62,519 bases of DNA from Anaerolineae bacterium. Its GTDB lineage: Bacteria; Chloroflexota; Anaerolineae; Aggregatilineales; Ch27. The DNA is taken from positions 1-62,519 of the forward strand of contig JABLXG010000021.1 of NCBI GenBank assembly GCA_013178165.1. The letters are read 5' to 3'. Shown here piece by piece: positions 8,857-15,679 of the stretch (position 1 is the first letter of the stretch; the number at the start of each line of letters is the position of its first letter). The notes under the pieces were generated by a model. That model was not told the origin of the DNA, made no database searches, and saw only the letters and a program-made list of their open reading frames with translations. Both the position numbers and the translations under genes were made by a program.

Positions 8857-10121
8857 AGCGCGGCCAGCAGCCGCTCGCCAAACGCAGGCGGATCGCTGCG
8901 CTCGATGACCAGATTGTTGGCGTTGTGAAAGCGCAGGAAATCGCGCATGGCCGCCGCTACATCTGCAACCAGTTCGTCCCCCAGTTCGATTCCTGGCTCC
9001 AGGTAAAGCGTGCGCAGAATCAACGTGCCACTCCTGCGCTCCAGCTTGGGATCGAAGCGCCCGATCAGGCGGTCTCCGTGCAGAATGGGCAGGCAGAAGT
9101 AGCCCCAGAGGCGCTGCGGCGCGGGCTTGTAGGCTTCCAACGTCTGCTCGAAGCCCCACAATTGCCGGTCACGGCCCTGCGGCCAGAACAGGCTATCGAA
9201 CGGGCTGAGGAAGGTGGTGCGGCGGGCGGCCAGCGCCCCATCCAGCGCCGCCTCCAGAATCGGGGCGTTATCCCGGTGGAGAACCATTGTCGTTGTCCGG
9301 CCATCTGCCAGTTCGGCATTCACTTCCAGGAGTTCACCCGCCTTCAACAGCGCCTCCACATGAGGGCGAGCAGTGGAACGCTTCATATGCACGTAATTGG
9401 CGGCCTGCAGCGGCTCGCACAGGCCAAAGGCGCGCACGGCGCGGGTCATCAAGTAGCGGCGCGTTTCTTCCAGAGTTGGCTCGCTGGTGTCCACCCAGTC
9501 CGGCAGGACACGCTCGGTCAGGTCATAGACACGCTGGAAATTGACGCGATCGGCCACCATCAGGGTGCCCTCCGTGAAAAGGATTTCCAGCGCACGCTTG
9601 GCCGGTTTCCAGCTCCACCAGCTTCCGCCACGATGCCCATCATGCTCAAAATCGGCGGCCCGTACCGCCCCCTGCTCCTTGATGCGCGTCATCACGTAAG
9701 TCAGCACAGTCCGTGCCTCCGGAGTAGCCAGCCAGTGGCTGTGCCAGGAGTCGGGCCTTTCGCGATTGCGGCGCTTGTGTGGCAGCGAGTACCGGTATTC
9801 ACTCAAGGGAATAAGACACGCGGCGTGGAACCAGTATTCAAAAAGCTGGCGGTCGTCTGGATCCGCTCCGCGACCGTAGGCCAGGGCATCCACATCAGCC
9901 GGATCGTAACTCCCCAGCCGGCTCCACAGCGTCAGGTAGTGGCTGCGCTGCACCATCTGCAGTGTATCGATCTGGATGGCGCCAAGCTGTTCCACCACGC
10001 CAAGGATATCGCGGCGAGTCGGCGGTGGGGCGTCCTGACGAAGCGGATCGGCGAGGCGCTGGGCGTGGAGCGCGACGGTGCGGGCTACGTGGAGAGGAAT
10101 AAGGGCGGCAAAGCGAGACAT
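8853..10121 (-). CDS. Winged-helix DNA glycosylase, YcaQ/AlkX-like (HTH_42)
   Basis: The 422-residue protein matches the HTH_42 family of monofunctional DNA glycosylases that includes E. coli YcaQ (AlkX, about 410 residues) and Streptomyces AlkZ, which unhook alkylated or cross-linked DNA. GAIQIDTLQMVQRSHYLTLWSRLG (starting near residue 48) holds the Gln-hydrophobic-Asp catalytic motif at 50-52. The Asp form is the one reported for YcaQ rather than AlkZ. The ATG at 10121 follows a strong AGGAGG site, so an upstream in-frame ATG is unlikely to be used. The gene is convergent with the GT-C array and divergent from the next gene. Confidence 0.8.
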   Translation of the reverse strand: MSRFAALIPLHVARTVALHAQRLADPLRQDAPPPTRRDILGVVEQLGAIQIDTLQMVQRSHYLTLWSRLGSYDPADVDALAYGRGADPDDRQLFEYWFHAACLIPLSEYRYSLPHKRRNRERPDSWHSHWLATPEARTVLTYVMTRIKEQGAVRAADFEHDGHRGGSWWSWKPAKRALEILFTEGTLMVADRVNFQRVYDLTERVLPDWVDTSEPTLEETRRYLMTRAVRAFGLCEPLQAANYVHMKRSTARPHVEALLKAGELLEVNAELADGRTTTMVLHRDNAPILEAALDGALAARRTTFLSPFDSLFWPQGRDRQLWGFEQTLEAYKPAPQRLWGYFCLPILHGDRLIGRFDPKLERRSGTLILRTLYLEPGIELGDELVADVAAAMRDFLRFHNANNLVIERSDPPAFGERLLAAL

Positions 10122-10228
10122 CAGGACCTCCTGAACATTGGCCGGGCGAGCTATTGGCGGTAGACTGCACCCAGAGCAGCCAGACATTCTCAATGATAGC
10201 ACAGATGTTCGCCATAGCGAGAGGAATC

Positions 10229-11779
10229 ATGGTCCACCTGAGGCCAAACCGTCGGGACAGCGTAATCGTGCTGGCAGCGGTAGTCAGCGTGTTCGGGTAT
10301 ATGTTCATTGCTGCAAGCATGGGCGAGGCAGGCTTCCCGCTAGATGACGCCTGGATTCACCAGGTTTACGCCCGCAACCTGGCCCAGACCGGCGTATGGG
10401 CTTTCGTGCCGGGTGAGCCATCGGCGGGCAGCACTTCTCCACTCTACACGCTACTGCTGGCGGTGGGCTACTGGCTGGGCATTCCATACCTGATATGGAC
10501 AACGCTGATGGGAAGCATGGCACTGGCTGGAGCCGGTCTGATCGCGGCACGGCTAGGGGTGCGGCTTGCTCCCTGGATGCCCGGCGTTGGCCTGTGGAGC
10601 GGTATGGCGGTAATTCTGGCCTGGCATATGGTCTGGGCGGGTGCTTCTGGCATGGAGACAATGCTGTTCGGGACGCTGACGCTGGGGATGATGGCGCTGG
10701 TCTGGCGCGAACTGGATACCGCCAATTGCTCCGCCAGCGCCCTGCTACGGCGAGGCGGGCTGCTGGGATTGTTGGGCGCGGCAGCGATGCTCACCCGCCC
10801 AGAAGGGGCCGGTCTGCTGGGTCTGCTCGGCGTGTTGATGTGGCTTGCCCGCCCACAGGGCCACTGGCGCAGCACCCTGCTCTGGTCGCTGGGGATCGGG
10901 CTGGGCTGGTTGGCCGGATTCGTGCCGTATGCCTTCTTCAACCTCAATCTGGGCGGCAGCATTTTCCCAGGCACAGCGTCCGCCAAGCAGGCGGAATACG
11001 CCATTTTGCTCCAGCGCCCCTATCTCCAACGCATTGCCGACCTGCTGTTGCCCATCCTGGCCGGGGGGCAGGTGATGCTGCTGCCGGGGGCGATCGTCAT
11101 GGCGGGGACGCTGGCGCAACGGTTGCGTGAGGATCGAGTTGCTGCGCTACTGCTGGCGCCGCTGGTCTGGGCGCTGGCCCTGATCGGACTGTATGCCGCT
11201 CGCCTGCCGGCCGCCTATCAGCACGGGCGCTATGTCATGCCTGCGCTGCCACACCTGATCATCATGGGCGTCGCCGGAACCGGTCTGATCTTGCACCGGG
11301 CCAGGCAGCAGCAGATGGCCGGGCGCGTCGCAGGGCGGGCGCTGGCACTGGCGACAGTCGTCCTGTACATCGCCTTCTGGGGAATTGGGGCACAACAGTT
11401 CGGGGAGGACGTGCGGATTATCGAGACAGAGATGGTTGCAGCAGCCCGCTGGATTGCGGCCAACATCCCGCCGGAAGATCTGCTGGTGGTGCACGATATC
11501 GGCGCAGTTGGTTACTACGCGCCGCGCCCGATCCTCGACCTGGCCGGGCTGGTCAGCCCGGAGGTGATCCCGATCATCCGCAACAGCGAGGCGCTCTGGA
11601 CGCTGATGCAGGCGCGGCAGGCCCGCTACCTGATGGCCTTCCCCGATCAGGTGCCGGGCGGCGACGCAAGCGACGGGCGGCTGTGCCCGGTCTACAGCAC
11701 CGGCTCACCCTGGGCGATGGCAGCGGGTGGCAGCAACATGACCGTTTACGCCCTGGTCTGGGAGGGCGACTGTCCCTGA
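10229..11779 (+). CDS. Polytopic membrane protein, GT-C-like
   Basis: This seventh GT-C-like protein has 516 residues. GFPLDDAWIHQVYARNLA (from residue 35) has the paired loop-1 aspartates at 39-40, followed by GSTSPLYTLLLA. About ten helices and a soluble C-terminal region follow. ATG 10229 is preceded by GAGAGGA, and upstream in-frame ATGs lack such a site. The gene is separated from the other six by the divergent glycosylase gene. Its last 34 bp overlap the 3' end of the convergent GNAT gene. Confidence 0.65.
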   Translation: MVHLRPNRRDSVIVLAAVVSVFGYMFIAASMGEAGFPLDDAWIHQVYARNLAQTGVWAFVPGEPSAGSTSPLYTLLLAVGYWLGIPYLIWTTLMGSMALAGAGLIAARLGVRLAPWMPGVGLWSGMAVILAWHMVWAGASGMETMLFGTLTLGMMALVWRELDTANCSASALLRRGGLLGLLGAAAMLTRPEGAGLLGLLGVLMWLARPQGHWRSTLLWSLGIGLGWLAGFVPYAFFNLNLGGSIFPGTASAKQAEYAILLQRPYLQRIADLLLPILAGGQVMLLPGAIVMAGTLAQRLREDRVAALLLAPLVWALALIGLYAARLPAAYQHGRYVMPALPHLIIMGVAGTGLILHRARQQQMAGRVAGRALALATVVLYIAFWGIGAQQFGEDVRIIETEMVAAARWIAANIPPEDLLVVHDIGAVGYYAPRPILDLAGLVSPEVIPIIRNSEALWTLMQARQARYLMAFPDQVPGGDASDGRLCPVYSTGSPWAMAAGGSNMTVYALVWEGDCP

Positions 11780-12225
11780 TCCGGCGCAGGGCCATCCCAG
11801 CGCATGACCAGCAGACGCGGTCCGCCAGCTGGCGCGCCCAGATTCATCAGGCAGGCGATGCGGCGGAAATAGGGCGGCATCTCATCCGGTGTGATCGTCC
11901 GGAACCCAAAACGAGCGTAATACGTCTGCAGGCCGGCCCGGCAGGTCAGATAAAGCGGGGCGCTGTTGCGGGCCTGGAGCATCCTGACCATGGCGCTACC
12001 GATCCCCTGCCCTTGCCGTGAGGATATGACAGCAAGGGAGGCCAGTTCACGGCTGCCATCGGCGTGAGGCTTAATCTGGCCAATAGCGACAATCCGGCCA
12101 TCCTCCTCTGCCACCAGGAAGCACCGCCAATCCAACCCCAGCGGATTGATCCTGGCGCGGTAGACTATCTGGCGGATGGTTGGCTGGTCAGCAGCGGTCG
12201 CGGGGCGGAAGGTTAGGGCGTTCAT
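11746..12225 (-). CDS. GNAT-family N-acetyltransferase
   Basis: The 159-residue protein has the GNAT fold layout: an N-terminal strand (LTFRPATAAD), an acetyl-CoA loop RQGQGIGSAMV (about residues 88-98) matching the Q/R-x-x-G-x-G/A motif, and a C-terminal YYARFGFRTI segment. It transfers an acetyl group from acetyl-CoA, but the substrate cannot be predicted. ATG 12225 shares one base with the stop of the upstream GNAT gene (TGATG), so the two are translationally coupled. An ATG seven codons earlier is possible but lies inside the upstream gene. Confidence 0.8.
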   Translation of the reverse strand: MNALTFRPATAADQPTIRQIVYRARINPLGLDWRCFLVAEEDGRIVAIGQIKPHADGSRELASLAVISSRQGQGIGSAMVRMLQARNSAPLYLTCRAGLQTYYARFGFRTITPDEMPPYFRRIACLMNLGAPAGGPRLLVMRWDGPAPDQGQSPSQTRA

Positions 12226-12782
12226 CACGGTCGGCGGGCGATCCACTCATGGCGTAGCAGTCCAAATAGCAGCATATCATGGCGCTGCCCATCGCGCTCC
12301 AGAAACTCGCGGAAGACACCTTCCAGCTGGAAGCCCAGCCGCTCGCACAGCCGCCGGGAAGCAGTATTGTAGCTGAACACGGTCGCGGTGATACGATGCA
12401 GATTTAGCTCCTCAAACGCGAAATCCAACGCCAGGCGGCAGGCCTGCGTCCCGTACCCATGACCGCGATGCTCCGCGCTGCCGATGGCCACCCCCAGCCC
12501 ACCAATGCGATGCGTCCATAGAATACCATCGATCTCCACCAGGCCGATCAGAGCGCCAGTGTCCACCCGGCGGATGGCGAAACTGAAGTCACAGGGCGAC
12601 TTTTGCTTCTGCGCGATTTCCTCCCCAATCTGGGTCACCGTGCGGGGCGCGGCAGCGCGAGCGTCAAACAGACGCAGGAACCCTACATCCTGGTACCAGG
12701 CAACAATAACCGGCAAATCATCCTCGGCGATCGCATTGAGGTAAACGTCCGAGCCGCGCAATAGCGAACGCGACGCGCTCAT
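12225..12782 (-). CDS. GNAT acetyltransferase, RimJ/RimL type
   Basis: This 185-residue protein belongs to the Acetyltransf_3 group. It shows AIRRVDTGALIGLVEI, the CoA-binding loop EHRGHGYGTQA (near residues 113-123) and the typical LHRITATVFSYNTASRRLCERLGFQLEGVFRE ending (written here as a region of about 140-170). Relatives acetylate protein N-termini, small molecules or antibiotics. I chose ATG 12782 because GGGAG lies about nine bases upstream. The longer frame would add 36 residues that look non-coding. Confidence 0.8.
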   Translation of the reverse strand: MSASRSLLRGSDVYLNAIAEDDLPVIVAWYQDVGFLRLFDARAAAPRTVTQIGEEIAQKQKSPCDFSFAIRRVDTGALIGLVEIDGILWTHRIGGLGVAIGSAEHRGHGYGTQACRLALDFAFEELNLHRITATVFSYNTASRRLCERLGFQLEGVFREFLERDGQRHDMLLFGLLRHEWIARRP

Positions 12783-12910
12783 ATCACCGCTCCCTGAGGA
12801 CGGCGCACCAGCCCGACCGGGACCATTGTGGCCGATCATGAGTGCAGCGGCAAGTTCGGCCAAGGGGGAAACAAAACGTCCGATCAACACAGACCGGACG
12901 TCTCATCAGG

Positions 12911-13000
12911 CGGGGAGGACAGGATTCGAACCTGCGGTCGGCTTTAACCACCGACAACCGCTTAGCAGGCGGCCCCATTCGACCACTCTGGCACCTCCCC
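12911..13000 (-). tRNA. tRNA-Ser (anticodon GCT)
   Basis: Read on the minus strand, a 7-bp acceptor stem (GGGGAGG with CCTCCCC), a D arm, an anticodon loop with GCT, a long variable arm and a T arm containing GGTTCGAATCC are all present. The length is 90 nt with a G discriminator. The 3' CCA is not encoded. The long variable arm fits a serine tRNA reading AGC/AGU codons. Confidence 0.95.
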
Positions 13001-13019
13001 GGATATGAGGTTGTCAAGG

Positions 13020-13106
13020 CGGAGGGAGAGGGATTCGAACCCCCGGAGACCTTACGGCCTCAACGGTTTTCAAGACCGTCGCAATCGACCACTCTGCCAT
13101 CCCTCC
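13020..13106 (-). tRNA. tRNA-Ser (anticodon TGA)
   Basis: The minus strand folds into a 7-bp acceptor stem (GGAGGGA with TCCCTCC), an anticodon loop CTTGAAA with anticodon TGA, a long variable arm and a T arm with GGTTCGAATCC. It is 87 nt long with a G discriminator and no encoded CCA. It lies 19 bp upstream of the other tRNA-Ser and is probably cotranscribed with it. Confidence 0.95.
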
Positions 13107-13174
13107 GGGCGACGAGAGGCTCCCACCGCGTGGGCAGTAGTATAGCATGGCGGTCAGGGTGGGTCAATCCTGTT

Positions 13175-14950
13175 TCAGCGCCCAACCAGTCGCCAGCCAG
13201 CCAGGCTAAAGAAGCGGTCCGCAGGTGTACTCATATAGCTGATTTCAATGCCCTCAAAGCGGGCGCTGACGGCATAGGCGTAAACCGGGTAGTACAGCGG
13301 CAGCGCCAGCGTGCGGCTGGCAAACACCTGCTGGAATTCAGCGTAATACTCAGCGCGGTGGATACCGTTTGGGTCGCGGCGGGCGCGTTCCAGCAATTCG
13401 CTGCTACGCCGATCGTTGATCCCAGCGTAGTTTTGGCCATCCGGATACTGGCCTTGATGCCAGAAGGCGTAGGGGTCAGGATCGACACGGGGACTCAGGC
13501 TCAACTCCACCAGCGCCACATCGAAGTCGCCGTCTTCCAGACGGCGGTAAAACTCCTGCAAAGGAACCGCCTCAAGGCGCACTTCCAGGCCGAGCTGCGA
13601 CCACTGACTGGCCAGATCGGTCATCACAGCGACATGGAGCGGATCATCACTGCACAACAGGCCAAAATCATAGACTGGTGGTGGCTCGGTTGGGGTAAGC
13701 GTTGGCTCCACTGTTTCCTCTGGCGCCAGGGTGAGCGTCGGCTCCGGTGTAGGGGTGGGCCGGGCAAAGGTGATTGCGCCGAGGGACTCCCGCACGGCCA
13801 CCGGATCATAAGCGGGCCAGGCGTCCACCTGCCGGTAGGCCCACGAGCCGGGGATCAGGGGGCTATCCGCCGCGACAGCTTTACCGCTCAACTGGCGATT
13901 GACAAGTCCTGTCCGGTCCACGCCGGCGATCAGCGCCTGACGCACCCGCTGGTCGCGGAAGGCGGCGGTATGCGCACTCTCCCAGTTGAACAGCACCACA
14001 CCGAGAACCGGAGCAAGACTCAGGTGGGTGTGGACAATGCCGGCCTGCTCCAGATCAGTCACGGCCGTCGCATCAACACCACCCAGGCCGTCAATTTCCC
14101 CGGCACGCAGGGCAGCCAGAGCATCCTCCTGCGAACGGAACGTCCGGAAGACCAGTCGCTCCATAGCGTAAGTGCCGCGGCCTTCCGGGCGTTGCCGGAA
14201 GGCCGGCGCCACCCGCAAACTGACCGCAGTCACGCCTGCGTCGCTGCCACTGACTGCTTCCAGCTGGTACGGGCCAGTGCCAATCGGCGACAGGTTGAAC
14301 GGGTGGCCGGGCAAGAGCGCCGCCGGCAATCCACCAAAGACATGAGCTGGCAGGATGCCCACCCGCAGATAATCGAGGAATGCCGCCAGCGGCTGAGCCA
14401 GCCGGAAACGCACGGTGTACTCGTCCAGGACTTCCAGCTCAACCGTCCGCCAGAAGGCGACCAAGTCCTCCGGCAGTGCGCTATCGGTAGACTGTAGCAG
14501 CGCAACCGTCGCTGCAACATCCGCCGCCGTAAATGGCAGGCCATCCTGCCACAGCACATCCTGGCGCAGGCGAAACACATACTCCAGCTGATTGCTGGCG
14601 ATCAGCCATTCTGAAGCCAACAACGGCTGGTATTCGCCGTAAGCGTTGGTGGTTACCAACCCCTCGAAGATCAGGCGGGTGATGTCGCGGTCAACCGGAT
14701 TCAGATCAGCATAAAGGGGATTCAGGCGTTGCACCTGGCCCACCACCCCTTCCCGGAATACCACCGGGGAGTCAATCGCCTGGGGTGGTAGTGGGGTCGG
14801 CAGGACTGTCGCTGACACAGGAGTGACCGTCGGTGGTGGCAACTGTGGGGGGGCTTCCTCTGGCTGGCCAGGCTGCAGGAGAATGGCCCCTCCCAGCAGG
14901 ATAATGGCCAGGGTTAGCAGCAAGAGCTGCCACTTCAGTCCTCGCAGCAC
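13175..14950 (-). CDS. Membrane-anchored oligopeptide-type ABC substrate-binding protein (SBP_bac_5)
   Basis: The 591-residue protein begins with a basic stretch and one hydrophobic segment (about residues 8-24), with no lipobox Cys, so it is likely anchored by that helix. Family 5 signatures follow: LNPLYADLNPVDRDITRLIFEGL, LRQDVLWQDGLPFTAADV and PIGTGPYQLE. A Pro/Thr-rich stretch (around residues 400-430) interrupts the second lobe. GTG 14950 has AAAAGGAG upstream. The longer frame to a TTG at 15040 would run through the hairpin downstream of secG, so I reject it. No permease or ATPase gene is nearby, so its transporter is either elsewhere or absent. Confidence 0.8.
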   Translation of the reverse strand: MLRGLKWQLLLLTLAIILLGGAILLQPGQPEEAPPQLPPPTVTPVSATVLPTPLPPQAIDSPVVFREGVVGQVQRLNPLYADLNPVDRDITRLIFEGLVTTNAYGEYQPLLASEWLIASNQLEYVFRLRQDVLWQDGLPFTAADVAATVALLQSTDSALPEDLVAFWRTVELEVLDEYTVRFRLAQPLAAFLDYLRVGILPAHVFGGLPAALLPGHPFNLSPIGTGPYQLEAVSGSDAGVTAVSLRVAPAFRQRPEGRGTYAMERLVFRTFRSQEDALAALRAGEIDGLGGVDATAVTDLEQAGIVHTHLSLAPVLGVVLFNWESAHTAAFRDQRVRQALIAGVDRTGLVNRQLSGKAVAADSPLIPGSWAYRQVDAWPAYDPVAVRESLGAITFARPTPTPEPTLTLAPEETVEPTLTPTEPPPVYDFGLLCSDDPLHVAVMTDLASQWSQLGLEVRLEAVPLQEFYRRLEDGDFDVALVELSLSPRVDPDPYAFWHQGQYPDGQNYAGINDRRSSELLERARRDPNGIHRAEYYAEFQQVFASRTLALPLYYPVYAYAVSARFEGIEISYMSTPADRFFSLAGWRLVGR

Positions 14951-15020
14951 GCGGCTTCTCCTTTTCTCCTGGCCGGCGTGAAAGATCACGCCTGAGCGGA
15001 TGGGATGCGGAACAACGGAA

Positions 15021-15048
15021 GGGGTGTTCTGCACGCGCAAAACACCCC
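15021..15048 (-). terminator. Hairpin downstream of secG
   Basis: GGGGTGTT (15021-15028) pairs with AACACCCC (15041-15048) across a 12-nt loop. On the minus strand the hairpin lies about 30 nt after the secG stop and is followed by a weak TTCCGTT tail. It would end or attenuate secG transcription before the binding-protein gene. Confidence 0.55.
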
Positions 15049-15076
15049 GCCTCGTGCGCCCAGACCCACGGGAAGC

Positions 15077-15301
15077 TTAGCCGAAGAACGCAACGGTGAC
15101 GATGGCAATAGTCAAAAAGGCGACCGCCAGGCCAATAGTCAGTTGAAACAGCGTCTTTTCCAGCCCGCGGCGAGTCTTGGTAATCGCCCCGCCTTCGCCG
15201 CCGAACAGGCTGCCCAGCCCGCTGCCCTTTGCCTGCAGGATGATCAGGACAATCAGGGCGACAGAAATGATGATCTGCACAATCTGCAGCGCCGTCTTCA
15301 T
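15077..15301 (-). CDS. secG: Preprotein translocase subunit SecG
   Basis: This 74-residue protein has two membrane helices separated by a polar Gly-rich loop with GSGLGSLFGGEGG (about residues 26-38), the hallmark of SecG. SecG joins SecY and SecE in the membrane channel and speeds SecA-driven protein export. Its length is normal for the family. ATG 15301 follows GAGGAG, and a good minus-strand promoter lies at 15435-15463. Confidence 0.95.
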   Translation of the reverse strand: MKTALQIVQIIISVALIVLIILQAKGSGLGSLFGGEGGAITKTRRGLEKTLFQLTIGLAVAFLTIAIVTVAFFG

Positions 15302-15434
15302 GGTGTATGGTCTCCTCGTGTGTGGGCTGCCCGGGGATTGCCAAGCCAGCCATCAGCCCCGCACCGGCTTATTGTAGTCCAGTCAGGCTGCCGTTTCTAG
15401 CCCTTTTTGCGGCCAGGGTAGTCCAGGCGGCGGG

Positions 15435-15463
15435 ATTATAGCAGCGCCGTTTCTACGCTGCAA
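15435..15463 (-). promoter_or_regulatory. Sigma-70-type promoter of secG
   Basis: On the minus strand TTGCAG (15458-15463) and a perfect TATAAT (15435-15440) are separated by 17 bp. The predicted leader before the secG ATG is about 125 nt. Confidence 0.65.
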
Positions 15464-15531
15464 CCTGCCTTTTCTCCCCGCGCAGCCCCTGGCGCCCCGC
15501 AGCGCACATGCTGTGGAATTGAAAATCGTTC

Positions 15532-15560
15532 TTGACTTCCATACCCTTTCTCTGTAAAAT
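15532..15560 (+). promoter_or_regulatory. Sigma-70-type promoter of rpoB
   Basis: TTGACT (15532-15537) and TAAAAT (15555-15560) are separated by exactly 17 bp, close to the consensus in both elements. Transcription would start near 15567, giving a leader of about 113 nt before ATG 15680. Confidence 0.75.
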
Positions 15561-15679
15561 GCTAGATTGCAGTTTTTCTGCTCTACCTCTTGGAAACGAC
15601 GCAGCGGACATCACACATCGTCGGCCACTCGGATCGCGTGCTCACACCTTTGGGGAGTCAACTGCATAGAGGAGTGCTC

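Larger units (their letters stand above)
15302..15679. other. Divergent secG / rpoB intergenic region
   Basis: This 378-bp gap holds no convincing gene. It contains back-to-back promoters, one for secG on the minus strand and one for rpoB on the plus strand, whose -35 elements lie about 70 bp apart. Both transcripts would have leaders of over 100 nt. I saw no riboswitch fold. The rpoB leader has a small GCAG/CTGC hairpin around 15570. Confidence 0.7.

Noticed and set aside
8925..10163. Plus-strand open frame of 412 codons
   Set aside because: It is antisense to the HTH_42 glycosylase gene.
12842..14497. Plus-strand open frame of 551 codons
   Set aside because: It runs through the two tRNA genes and lies antisense to the binding-protein gene, whose sequence has clear family motifs.
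14951..15040. Longer start of the orphan binding protein
   Set aside because: It would cross the hairpin downstream of secG and lacks a ribosome-binding site; GTG 14950 has one.
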